Source: Nioella sp965215655
GTDB taxonomy: Bacteria > Pseudomonadota > Alphaproteobacteria > Rhodobacterales > Rhodobacteraceae
Direction: 5' to 3'
NCBI RefSeq assembly: GCF_965215655.1
Contig: NZ_OZ244111.1
Coordinates: 4,030,001-4,094,000 of the forward strand
DNA: 64,000 bases
Position numbers and translations under genes: made by a program
Shown here: positions 40,172 through 47,521 of the stretch, piece by piece
Numbering within the stretch: the stretch's first letter is position 1
How the letters are laid out: the number at the start of each line of letters is the position of its first letter
Notes under the pieces: generated by a model
Database searches by the model: none
Told to the model about the DNA's origin: nothing
The model's input: only the letters and a program-made list of their open reading frames with translations

Positions 40172-41359
40172 ATGTCCGCCAGCGCCCCCATCACGCAGGA
40201 TGTCCTGACCATTCCGCGCAAACTGCCCGAAGGCCCCACGAATATCGTCGGCCTGACTCGGGACCAGTTGCGCGCGGCGCTGATCGCGGCGGGAACGCCG
40301 GAAAAGCAGGCCAAGATGCGCGTGAACCAGATCTGGCAGTGGGTCTATCACTGGGGGGTGCGCAGCTTTGACGAGATGACCAACCTTGCCAAAGCCTATC
40401 GCGCGCAGCTGGCAGAGCGCTTCGTGATCGAGGTGCCAGAGGTCGTGACGCGCAATGTCTCTGCCGATGGCACCCGGAAATATCTGGTTCGGATCGCCGG
40501 CGGGCATGAGGTGGAGATCGTCTATATCCCCGAAACCGACCGCGGGACGCTGTGCATCTCGTCCCAGGTCGGCTGCACGCTGACTTGTTCCTTCTGCCAT
40601 ACGGGTACGCAGAAACTGGTGCGCAACCTGACAGCCGGTGAGATTGTCGGACAGATCATGGTGGCCCGCGACGATCTAGGCGAATGGCCGGAACCGGGTG
40701 AAGGCACTGGCGAGAACGGCCCGCGTCTGCTGTCGAACATCGTGCTGATGGGCATGGGTGAGCCGCTCTACAATTTCGACAATGTCCGCGACGCGATGAA
40801 GATCGCGATGGATGGCGAGGGGATTTCCCTGTCACGCCGCCGGATCACCCTGTCGACCTCTGGCGTGGTGCCGGAGATTGCCAAGACCGCCGAGGAAATC
40901 GGTTGCATGCTGGCGGTGTCCTTCCACGCCACCACCGATGAGACCCGTGACAAGCTGGTGCCGATCAACAAGCGCTGGCCGATTGCCGATCTGCTGGACG
41001 CGCTGCGCGCTTATCCGAAACTGTCGAACTCTGAACGAATCACCTTTGAATATATGATGCTTAAGGATGTGAACGACACGGATGAAGACGCCCGCAGGCT
41101 GGTGAAGCTGATCAAGGGCATCCCGGCCAAGATCAACCTGATCCCGTTCAACGAATGGCCCGGTGCGCCCTATGAACGGTCGGACTGGGAGCGGATCGAG
41201 CGCTTTGCCGACATCATCTACAAGGCGGGCTATGCCAGCCCTATCCGCACCCCGCGGGGCGAGGATATCATGGCCGCCTGCGGTCAGCTGAAATCGGCCA
41301 CCGAGCGCGCCCGGAAAAGCCGTGCGCAGATCGCCGCCGAGGCCGGGATATCTGAATAA
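40172..41359 (+). CDS. rlmN: 23S rRNA/tRNA adenine-C2 methyltransferase
   Basis: Radical SAM enzyme methylating A2503 of 23S rRNA and A37 of some tRNAs. 395 aa. The [4Fe-4S] cluster motif CTLTCSFC is at about residues 135-142; VLMGMGEPLYNFDNV and the methyl-carrying Cys in the C-terminal RTPRGEDIMAACGQL are both present, as in active RlmN. GGAG lies 9 nt before the ATG. A bidirectional terminator follows. Confidence 0.96.
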   Translation: MSASAPITQDVLTIPRKLPEGPTNIVGLTRDQLRAALIAAGTPEKQAKMRVNQIWQWVYHWGVRSFDEMTNLAKAYRAQLAERFVIEVPEVVTRNVSADGTRKYLVRIAGGHEVEIVYIPETDRGTLCISSQVGCTLTCSFCHTGTQKLVRNLTAGEIVGQIMVARDDLGEWPEPGEGTGENGPRLLSNIVLMGMGEPLYNFDNVRDAMKIAMDGEGISLSRRRITLSTSGVVPEIAKTAEEIGCMLAVSFHATTDETRDKLVPINKRWPIADLLDALRAYPKLSNSERITFEYMMLKDVNDTDEDARRLVKLIKGIPAKINLIPFNEWPGAPYERSDWERIERFADIIYKAGYASPIRTPRGEDIMAACGQLKSATERARKSRAQIAAEAGISE

Positions 41360-41389
41360 TTCCTGGCTTTTTCAGCGTCTGAACATGAA

Positions 41390-41415
41390 AAAGGCGGCCC
41401 GCGAAGGCCGCCTTT
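41390..41415. terminator. Bidirectional terminator after rlmN
   Basis: Ten-bp stem (aaaggcggcc 41390-41399, ggccgccttt 41406-41415) with a 6-nt loop, A's on one side and T's on the other. Serves rlmN and the convergent 59-aa gene. Confidence 0.88.
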
Positions 41416-41440
41416 CTCTATTCTAGAAGTCGATGACTTA

Positions 41441-41620
41441 TTAGTCAGCGATTGCAGCTGCGATCAGGATGATGGCCAGCAGGGGAACCAGGACGCCGCC
41501 AGCGGAGGACGAGGTGTCTTCCACGATTACGACGGGTTCCAGAACGGGCTCAACGTAGCCGCCAGCAAAAGCGGAGGTGGCGGCAACGGACAGAGCGGCT
41601 GCGAGTGCGAGTTTTTTCAT
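41441..41620 (-). CDS. 59-aa exported protein with C-terminal membrane segment
   Basis: Signal peptide MKKLALAAALSVAATSAFA, a short acidic Pro/Val linker (YVEPVLEPVVIVEDTSSS), and a hydrophobic C-terminal segment GGVLVPLLAIILIAAAIAD that should be membrane-embedded. A near-perfect GGAGG lies 5 nt before the ATG, suggesting strong translation. Similar tiny proteins are, from memory, common in Rhodobacteraceae, but I know no function. It sits alone between two terminator-bounded neighbours. Confidence 0.72.
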   Translation of the reverse strand: MKKLALAAALSVAATSAFAGGYVEPVLEPVVIVEDTSSSAGGVLVPLLAIILIAAAIAD

Positions 41621-41772
41621 AGTATCCTCCAAGATACGCCCCAAAATTTTTCGCGCGGTATTACGCATAGCGGGGCACCCAAGACTGTACCTCGTATCTA
41701 GGTTTAAGCAGCAATGCCTTGGGATTGCAATGCCGGGAAATCGTCCCGAACCCCAAGATCGCCGATTTGTGG

Positions 41773-42375
41773 TCAAATTAGCAACACTTGGGTGCCAACA
41801 CGGGCCAGTTCGAACAAATCTGCGATATGTTCATTGTACAGGCCGATACATCCGTTCGAACTGCGCCGCCCGATCTTGCGCGTGTCATGGGTGCCGTGAA
41901 TCCGGTAATAGGTCCAGCTGAGATAGAGCGCATGGGTGCCAAGCGGGTTGTCCGGCCCCGGCGCCACATATTCCGGCCATTCCGGGTTGCGTTCGCGCAT
42001 GGCGGGCGTAGGGCGCCAATCGGGGCCTTCCACCTTGCGTACCACACGGGTGCGGCCCCGGCGGGTCAGATCCTCGGTTGCGGGAACGGATGTGGGATAG
42101 AGGCGATAGACCGTCTCTTCCTCGTTCCAGTAATGCAGCGCGCGCGAGGTGATATCGACCAGAATCGCGCCGTTGTTCAGGTTGTCGAAATAGTCCTGCC
42201 ATTCCAGCGTGCGAAAGCTGGAGATATTGTGCCGGACGGTCTGGCTGACATCGCGCTCCAGCTCGGTGCTGCCTTCATAGGTGCTGTCCTGCGCCAGCGC
42301 CGGGGTTGCCAGCGTCGCGGCCGCTGCGCCCAAGAACAGGCGACGGTTCAGGTTGGGGTTTTTCGGGTCGCTCAT
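41773..42375 (-). CDS. Exported L,D-transpeptidase with Tat-like signal
   Basis: A 200-aa murein enzyme. The N-terminus MSDPKNPNLNRRLFLGAAAATLATPALA carries a twin-arginine NRRLFLG pattern. The YkuD catalytic core has NNGAILVDITSRALHYW and the active site IHGTHDTRKIGRRSSNGCIGLYN, with His and Cys in canonical spacing. Forms 3-3 cross-links or anchors proteins to peptidoglycan. GGAGG lies 7 nt before the ATG; the open frame extends upstream but without signal-peptide logic. A second exported paralogue lies 0.7 kb away. Confidence 0.92.
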   Translation of the reverse strand: MSDPKNPNLNRRLFLGAAAATLATPALAQDSTYEGSTELERDVSQTVRHNISSFRTLEWQDYFDNLNNGAILVDITSRALHYWNEEETVYRLYPTSVPATEDLTRRGRTRVVRKVEGPDWRPTPAMRERNPEWPEYVAPGPDNPLGTHALYLSWTYYRIHGTHDTRKIGRRSSNGCIGLYNEHIADLFELARVGTQVLLI

Positions 42376-42547
42376 TGTCCGACCTCCGTAAGGAACTGCC
42401 TCTGGCGCATAAAATAGCGGCTCTGGCCCGCTGCGTCCATTGATGGGCGGATCACAATGCGCAGATTCGCGCCTGTTGTGTTTGATCGGAGGGGGCCGGG
42501 GCGCTATTGATCTGGACAACCAAAGATGAACAGACGCGAACCCACCC

Positions 42548-43102
42548 ATGCTGCGACGCACTTTTCTGATGACGACGGCCCTTGGCTCGCTTTCGGCCTG
42601 CATGGGCACCACCAGCCCCCGGCTTGGGGCGGACGGGCGCCCGTTGCCGACGGTCTATCGAATCAACCCGCGAGACGAGGCAGAGATCCAGTTTCGGGTG
42701 CTGGACAGCGTCAACGCCCTGCGCAGCGCCGCCGGGGTTCCGGAACTGGAACTGAACGCGGAACTGAACGCCGCCGCCGCCACCCATTCACGGGATATGA
42801 GCCTGCAAAACCGTCCCTGGCATTTCGGGTCGGACGGATCCTCGCCCATCGACCGGGCGCAGCGCGCGGGTTATCAGGGCCGGCTTCTGGGCGAAAACAT
42901 CTCGGAAACCTACGAATCAGAGCTGGAAACCGTCGCCGCCTGGATGCAGCAGCCCGACACCCGCGACGTGATCACCGACCCTGATGCGCGTCATCTGGGC
43001 TTTGCCTTCTATCAGGAAGAGGCGGGCAAAATCTGGTGGACCATGGTCACCGGCGATGGCGGCACCACCGGTCAGGGCCTGCCCGCGAATCGCAGCACTT
43101 AA
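42548..43102 (+). CDS. CAP/SCP-domain lipoprotein
   Basis: A 184-aa CAP superfamily (PR-1-like) protein. Signal MLRRTFLMTTALGSLSACMG with lipobox LSAC, so probably membrane-anchored. CAP core: VLDSVNALRSAAGVPELELN, AAATHSRDMSLQNRPWHFG (metal-site His region), GENISETYES and ARHLGFAFYQEE. Bacterial CAP proteins are linked to envelope or spore-coat biology, mostly without known chemistry. No clear ribosome site precedes the ATG. It is flanked by two L,D-transpeptidase genes, divergent from one and convergent with the other (7-bp gap). Confidence 0.85.
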   Translation: MLRRTFLMTTALGSLSACMGTTSPRLGADGRPLPTVYRINPRDEAEIQFRVLDSVNALRSAAGVPELELNAELNAAAATHSRDMSLQNRPWHFGSDGSSPIDRAQRAGYQGRLLGENISETYESELETVAAWMQQPDTRDVITDPDARHLGFAFYQEEAGKIWWTMVTGDGGTTGQGLPANRST

Positions 43103-43109
43103 GCGGCAC

Positions 43110-43595
43110 TTACGGATAGATGTCGATCGGCGTGCCAAGCCGTACCATCGAATAGACCTCGCGCATTTCTCGGTTTGAAATGGCAATGCAGCCGGCGGTC
43201 CAGTCATCGCCCCGGCGGAACGGGTTCGGCGTGCCGTGGATGAAGATATCGCCGCCGGGGCTTTCGCCAAGCTCTTCCGCCTCGGCGATATCCTCTTCGT
43301 TGGGGTAGGAAATGCCGATCGACAGGTAGAACTCGCTGTTGGGATTGCGCCGGTCGATGATGTAGCTGCCTTCGGGTGTGCGCCCGTCGCCTTCCACTTG
43401 CTTGTCGCCTTCGGGGGCAAAGCCAAGCTCCATCTCGTATGCGCGCAGCACCTCGTCATGATGCATCAGGATCAGCTGCCGCGCGCTTTTGTTGACGATG
43501 ATCCGCGTCACCTCTGGCCCGTTATATGTGGGAAACCGGCTGCACCCGGTCAGGGCGAGGATCGCCAATAGAAAAACTGCCAGAACTGCGCGCAT
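43110..43595 (-). CDS. L,D-transpeptidase lipoprotein
   Basis: A 161-aa YkuD-domain enzyme with lipoprotein signal MRAVLAVFLLAILALTGCS (Cys18). Core strand IIVNKSARQLILMHHDEVLR, then GDGRTPEGSYIID, and the active site DIFIHGTPNPFRRGDDWTAG followed by CIAISN, with canonical His and Cys. The ATG at 43595 has GAGG nearby and starts the signal; upstream codons belong to a longer open frame only. Membrane anchoring contrasts with the Tat-type paralogue at 41773 and the unexported one at 3867. Confidence 0.92.
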   Translation of the reverse strand: MRAVLAVFLLAILALTGCSRFPTYNGPEVTRIIVNKSARQLILMHHDEVLRAYEMELGFAPEGDKQVEGDGRTPEGSYIIDRRNPNSEFYLSIGISYPNEEDIAEAEELGESPGGDIFIHGTPNPFRRGDDWTAGCIAISNREMREVYSMVRLGTPIDIYP

Positions 43596-43650
43596 AGCCT
43601 GCCTCGAACCTGTTTTGCAGCATCCTATCAGAAGTCTATCGCGCCCGGAA

Positions 43651-44520
43651 TCAGCCTTTATTTGCCTCGGCGGCAAAGAGCGCATCGAGCCCCGCCCTAT
43701 AGGTTGGATAGCGCAGTTTCACCTTGAGCTCTCGCTTCATCAGGCTGTTATCGACGCGCTTCGATTCCGCATAGAAACTGCGGGCCATGGGCGTCAGATC
43801 CGCCTCTTCAAACGGCACGGCGGGGGGCAGATCGACGCCGAGCAATTCCGCCGCATAGGTCAGAACGTCCTGCGGCGGCGCGGGATCGTCATCGCAGATG
43901 TTGTAGATCGCACCGGGACGCGGGCGTTTCATCGAGGCCATCAATGCCTGAGCGATATCCTCCACATGGATGCGACTGAACACCTGCCCCTCCTTGATGA
44001 TCCGCCGGGCGGTGCCGTTCCTGACCTTGGCGAACGGCCCGCGCCCCGGCCCGTAGATGCCCGGAAGTCGGAAGATATGCAGCGGCAGGCCCTTCAGCCG
44101 GTAAAGCTCGTTCCATTCCATCTCTGTCTGTACCCGCGCCCGACCGCGCTTGGTGGCGGGGGTCAGCGGTGCGGTTTCATCCACCCATCCGCCCTGATGG
44201 TCGCCATAAACCCCGGTCGTGGACAGGTATCCGACCCATTTGAAGCTGCCCGCAAGCTCCTCGAATACCGGGCGCAAGTGCTTCAGAACCGGGTCCACCC
44301 CGTCCTCCGGTCCCGCCGTGATCAGCACATGGGTCGCCTTTTCCAGATCGGGGCGCATGTCGGTGCCGGGGAAGACGCGCGGATAGATCGAGGTTTTTCC
44401 CAGAATCTCGGCCTTCTGCGGGGACCGTGTGGTGCCAATGACGCTGCTCGCCGGATAGGGCCGCATTTCCCGCACAAGCGTGGCCGCCGAATAGCCCATG
44501 CCGAAGATCACCAGTTTCAT
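43651..44520 (-). CDS. NAD-dependent epimerase/dehydratase family protein (YeeZ-like)
   Basis: A 289-aa atypical short-chain dehydrogenase. The nucleotide loop is KLVIFGMGYSAATLV (G-x-G-x-x-A variant), the later conserved region is WVGYLSTTGVYGDHQGGW with the STTGVYG catalytic area, and LPGIYGPGRGP. Substrate unknown; often annotated as a nucleoside-diphosphate-sugar epimerase. The ATG at 44520 has GAGAGG 5 nt upstream and overlaps the queG stop by 4 bp, so it is the last gene of a gst-queG-epimerase operon. Confidence 0.86.
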   Translation of the reverse strand: MKLVIFGMGYSAATLVREMRPYPASSVIGTTRSPQKAEILGKTSIYPRVFPGTDMRPDLEKATHVLITAGPEDGVDPVLKHLRPVFEELAGSFKWVGYLSTTGVYGDHQGGWVDETAPLTPATKRGRARVQTEMEWNELYRLKGLPLHIFRLPGIYGPGRGPFAKVRNGTARRIIKEGQVFSRIHVEDIAQALMASMKRPRPGAIYNICDDDPAPPQDVLTYAAELLGVDLPPAVPFEEADLTPMARSFYAESKRVDNSLMKRELKVKLRYPTYRAGLDALFAAEANKG

Positions 44521-45548
44521 TGCAACCTCTCCACCGCCCAACGGGCCGCATCGGCAACCGTTGGGTCTTCATCTTCCGTCAGGGCCTGCGCCGCCGCCTT
44601 TAGCCCTGCGTCACCACTGTTTCCAATCGCATAAAGCACATTGCGCACGAACCGCCCACGCCCGATCCGCTTGATTGGCGACCCGCTGAACATGGCGCGA
44701 AACGCGGCGTCATCAAGCCCTGCGAGATCGGCCAGCCTTGGGCTTTGCAGCTCGGCCCGCCCGGCATAGCGCAGCTCGGATGCGGCCACGGCGAACTTGT
44801 TCCACGGGCACACGGCAAGGCAATCGTCGCAGCCATAGATCCGATTGCCCATCAGCGGGCGCAACTCCGGGTCCACCGGCCCGTGGTGTTCAATCGTCAG
44901 GTAGGAAATGCAGCGCCGTGCATCGAGCTGAAAGGGCGCGGGGAAGGCATCGGTCGGACAGATATCCAGACAAGCGGTGCAATTGCCGCAATGGTCGCGC
45001 TCGGGCGCATCCGGTTCCAGCTCCACAGTCGTAAATATCGAGCCAAGGAAAAACCAGTTCCCCAGATCGCGCGCCAGAAGGTTCGTATGCTTGCCCTGCC
45101 AGCCCAGCCCCGACGCCTGCCCAAGCGGCTTTTCCATCACTGGCGCGGTATCGACGAAGACCTTGATCGCCTCGCCCGGTGCCTGATCCAACAGCCATCG
45201 ACCCACCCGCTTCAGCCGTTTCTTGACCAGATCATGATAATCGCGGTTCTGCGCATAGACACTAATGGTGGCGCAATCGCGCTTCTCCAGCGCCTCCAGC
45301 GGATCGATCTCGGGCGTGTAGGGTTCCGCCAGCATGATCACCGACCGCGCCTCGGGCCACAAAGCGGCGGGATTTCCCCGCCAGGTCATCCGCTCAGCCA
45401 TCCAGCCCATCTGGCCATGGCGCCCGGCATCCACGAACGCGGCCAATCGATCTGCCGCCTGCGGAATGGCATCTGGCTGGCAAATACGCATCTTGGCAAA
45501 GCCCTCTTCCAAGGCCTTTGCCTCCAGCGCCGGTTTCAGCCCGGTCAA
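44517..45548 (-). CDS. queG: Epoxyqueuosine reductase
   Basis: Cobalamin and iron-sulfur enzyme reducing epoxyqueuosine to queuosine at tRNA position 34. 343 aa. Two [4Fe-4S] sites: CGNCTACLDICPTDAF and CDDCLAVCPWN; the N-terminal cobalamin-binding part includes VFVDTAPVMEKPLGQ with the proton-donor Asp region, GWQGKHTNLL and FLGSIFT. C-terminal HEAT-like repeats (VLYAIGNSGD) are present. The start is a TTG at 45548 that overlaps the upstream GST stop by 4 bp (TTGA), indicating translational coupling. Confidence 0.95.
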   Translation of the reverse strand: MTGLKPALEAKALEEGFAKMRICQPDAIPQAADRLAAFVDAGRHGQMGWMAERMTWRGNPAALWPEARSVIMLAEPYTPEIDPLEALEKRDCATISVYAQNRDYHDLVKKRLKRVGRWLLDQAPGEAIKVFVDTAPVMEKPLGQASGLGWQGKHTNLLARDLGNWFFLGSIFTTVELEPDAPERDHCGNCTACLDICPTDAFPAPFQLDARRCISYLTIEHHGPVDPELRPLMGNRIYGCDDCLAVCPWNKFAVAASELRYAGRAELQSPRLADLAGLDDAAFRAMFSGSPIKRIGRGRFVRNVLYAIGNSGDAGLKAAAQALTEDEDPTVADAARWAVERLQ

Positions 45549-46210
45549 AAGTCCAGATTCGCGTAGTGGGGTGGCTGGATAAAGCCGGGGATCTGGTCGG
45601 CCAGGATCGATCGGAAAGCCGGGCGCGATTTGATCTTGGCGTACCAGTCCTTGACCACGGCCGACCGGTTCCAGTCCACGTCCGAGATATAGTCAAGGCA
45701 GGACAGATGCGCCGCGGCGGTGAAATCGGCAAGGCTCAGGCTGTCGCCCGCAAGCCAGCGGCGATGATCTAGCAGCCATGTCATGTAATCGAGGTGGAAC
45801 TTGATCTTCTGCGCCCCGGTTTTCACGGCTTTGCCGTCCGGGTAGCCGCCGCGCATCACCTTCTTGTTCACGCGCTCATAGACAAGATTCGCCGTTACCT
45901 CGTGGTGAAACTTGTCGTCGAACCAGAAACACAGCCGCCGCACCTCGGCCCTCGACGCCGGATCGCGGGGCATCAGGGCGGGTTCGGGGTGGGTTTCCTC
46001 GATATATTCGCAGATCGCCTGGCTTTCGGTCAGCAGCATCCCGTCCATCTTCAGAACCGGCACCTTGGCCGCCGGATTGCGGCGCAGAAACTCGCCCGAG
46101 GGTTCCCAGTAGCGCTCGTCGATCAGCTCAACATCGATCTTCTTCTCGGCCAGAACCAGCCGGACCTTGCGGCAGAAAGGGGAGAGGGCGAAGTGGTAGA
46201 GGCGGGTCAT
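45545..46210 (-). CDS. Glutathione S-transferase family protein
   Basis: A 221-aa GST. N-terminal thioredoxin fold with MTRLYHFALSPFCRKVRLVL (Ser/Cys active-site region), KVPVLKMDG (cis-Pro) and LTESQAICEYIEE (glutathione gamma-Glu site); C-terminal all-helical domain with LAGDSLSLADFTAAAHL (N-capping box). Conjugates or reduces electrophiles, exact substrate unknown. First gene of an operon with queG and an epimerase. Confidence 0.9.
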   Translation of the reverse strand: MTRLYHFALSPFCRKVRLVLAEKKIDVELIDERYWEPSGEFLRRNPAAKVPVLKMDGMLLTESQAICEYIEETHPEPALMPRDPASRAEVRRLCFWFDDKFHHEVTANLVYERVNKKVMRGGYPDGKAVKTGAQKIKFHLDYMTWLLDHRRWLAGDSLSLADFTAAAHLSCLDYISDVDWNRSAVVKDWYAKIKSRPAFRSILADQIPGFIQPPHYANLDF

Positions 46211-46263
46211 GATCTGCTCTTTTTTGGCTTATCCCCTCTCTTTGCCTTGGGGCGAGGCCAATT

Positions 46264-46968
46264 TCAACGCGCAAAACAGGCGTCACGGCCATCCGCGCGT
46301 ATCGTTGCCGCCCCGTCGGCGATCCGCGCGGCCCGTTCGCGCAAAGCCGCCGAGGGGGAGGAGGCCGACCGTTCGCGCGGGTTTGGCAGAACGGCGGCCA
46401 GACGCGCGGCCTGCGTCGGGTTCAGATCGGCGGCGGAGATGCCGAAATAATGCTGGGCGGCGGCCTCGGCCCCAAAGATGCCCTCGTCGAACTCGACGAT
46501 GTTCAGATAGACCTCCAGCACCCGGCGCTTGGTCCAGATCAGCTCCATCACCGGGGTCATCAGCCCCTCCAGCGCCTTTCGGGCCCAGGACCGCCCCTGC
46601 CACAGGAAGGCATTTTTCACCACTTGCTGGCTGATTGTGGACCCGCCGCGCGACATGCCCTCGGCAATCGCGGCGCGGATCGCGTCCATGTCAAACCCCG
46701 CATGCAGGCAGAAATTCGCGTCCTCGGCGGCCACCACGGCCCGCGCCAGATGTGGCGAGATGTCCTCCATCGGTCGCCACACCTGCACCACCTCGCCCAG
46801 CCGCGCTCGCTCGCTCAGCATATAGGGCGTGGTGGGCGGCGCCACGATGGCATAAAGCGCGATCCATGCCGTGGCCAGAACGGCAAACAGCAACACCCCC
46901 CGAAACAGCCAGCGCAATAGGAAACGCAGCAGCGGTCGCCGTCTCGCCTTGCTCGTCTTCCGGGCCAA
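46264..46968 (-). CDS. mtgA: Monofunctional peptidoglycan glycosyltransferase
   Basis: Polymerises lipid II glycan strands without a transpeptidase domain. 234 aa. One transmembrane helix (LLRFLLRWLFRGVLLFAVLA) follows a basic cytoplasmic start; catalytic Glu in AVVAAEDANFCLHAGFD, then GGSTISQQVVKNAFLW and LEVYLNIVEFDEGIFGAEAA, standard GT51 motifs. The start is read as TTG at 46968 because CAGGAGG lies 6 nt upstream and the basic stretch follows; longer ATG starts at 47049 and 47085 would run through a decayed intergenic repeat. A non-ATG start is a specific prediction. Confidence 0.9.
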   Translation of the reverse strand: MARKTSKARRRPLLRFLLRWLFRGVLLFAVLATAWIALYAIVAPPTTPYMLSERARLGEVVQVWRPMEDISPHLARAVVAAEDANFCLHAGFDMDAIRAAIAEGMSRGGSTISQQVVKNAFLWQGRSWARKALEGLMTPVMELIWTKRRVLEVYLNIVEFDEGIFGAEAAAQHYFGISAADLNPTQAARLAAVLPNPRERSASSPSAALRERAARIADGAATIRADGRDACFAR

Positions 46969-46984
46969 TCGCGCCTCCTGCCTT

Positions 46985-47045
46985 CTTCTTGGTCCAAATA
47001 CTCCCGCCAGAGGCGTCCGCGCTCTCCGTGCGCGCGACGATCCTT
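46985..47045 (-). repeat. Decayed 3' end of the dispersed intergenic repeat, copy D
   Basis: On the minus strand the gap between arsC-like and mtgA reads gcctctggcgggagtatttg followed by gaccaagaagaaggc, a diverged match to the cctccggcggagg-tattttt-gccaagatgaaa end of copies A-C. The stem is weakened (CTCT/GGAG) and the 5' boxes are absent. Confidence 0.55.
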
Positions 47046-47062
47046 TCATAAGCGGGGCGGGA

Positions 47063-47413
47063 TCAGCCCCTGTCCAGCACCTCATGCACCCGTTCCGGCG
47101 GACGGCAGATTGCCGCCTGATCGCCCGCTACGACGATGGGCCGCTCCACCAGCACCGGATGCGCGATCATCGCGGCCAGGATCGTGGCGTCATCGGCCTT
47201 GGCCAGCCCAAGCTCCGGCGCGGGGTCCTGTTTCACGCGCAGCGCCGCGCGCGGGCTGATGCCAGCCTTTTTGAACAGGTCGGTCAGCAGCACCTCGGTC
47301 CAGCCGGTTTTCAGGTATTCCACAACCTCGGGCTCCACACCGGCAGCGCGGATCAACTCCAGCGCCTGACGCGACTTGCTACACCTGGGGTTGTGGTAGA
47401 TCGTAACGCTCAT
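47063..47413 (-). CDS. ArsC/Spx-type reductase family protein
   Basis: A 116-aa thioredoxin-fold protein of the glutaredoxin-dependent arsenate reductase family (ArsC/YfgD). Active-site Cys in YHNPRCSKSRQAL; then VVEYLKTGWTE and the conserved Arg-Pro region HPVLVERPIVV. The Cys-Ser-Lys loop and Arg are kept, so arsenate reduction is possible, but no ars operon genes are adjacent and many homologues have other roles. GGAGG lies 6 nt before the ATG at 47413. Confidence 0.88.
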   Translation of the reverse strand: MSVTIYHNPRCSKSRQALELIRAAGVEPEVVEYLKTGWTEVLLTDLFKKAGISPRAALRVKQDPAPELGLAKADDATILAAMIAHPVLVERPIVVAGDQAAICRPPERVHEVLDRG

Positions 47414-47521
47414 CTTTGGCCTCCGGCTTGGGTGCGCGCAGGGTAAGCGGGAAGCAACCGATTGAAAACCTGTCATGAAAATGTGGCTTGAAGCCGGAAA
47501 AAACCGGTGCCAGATTGGAGC

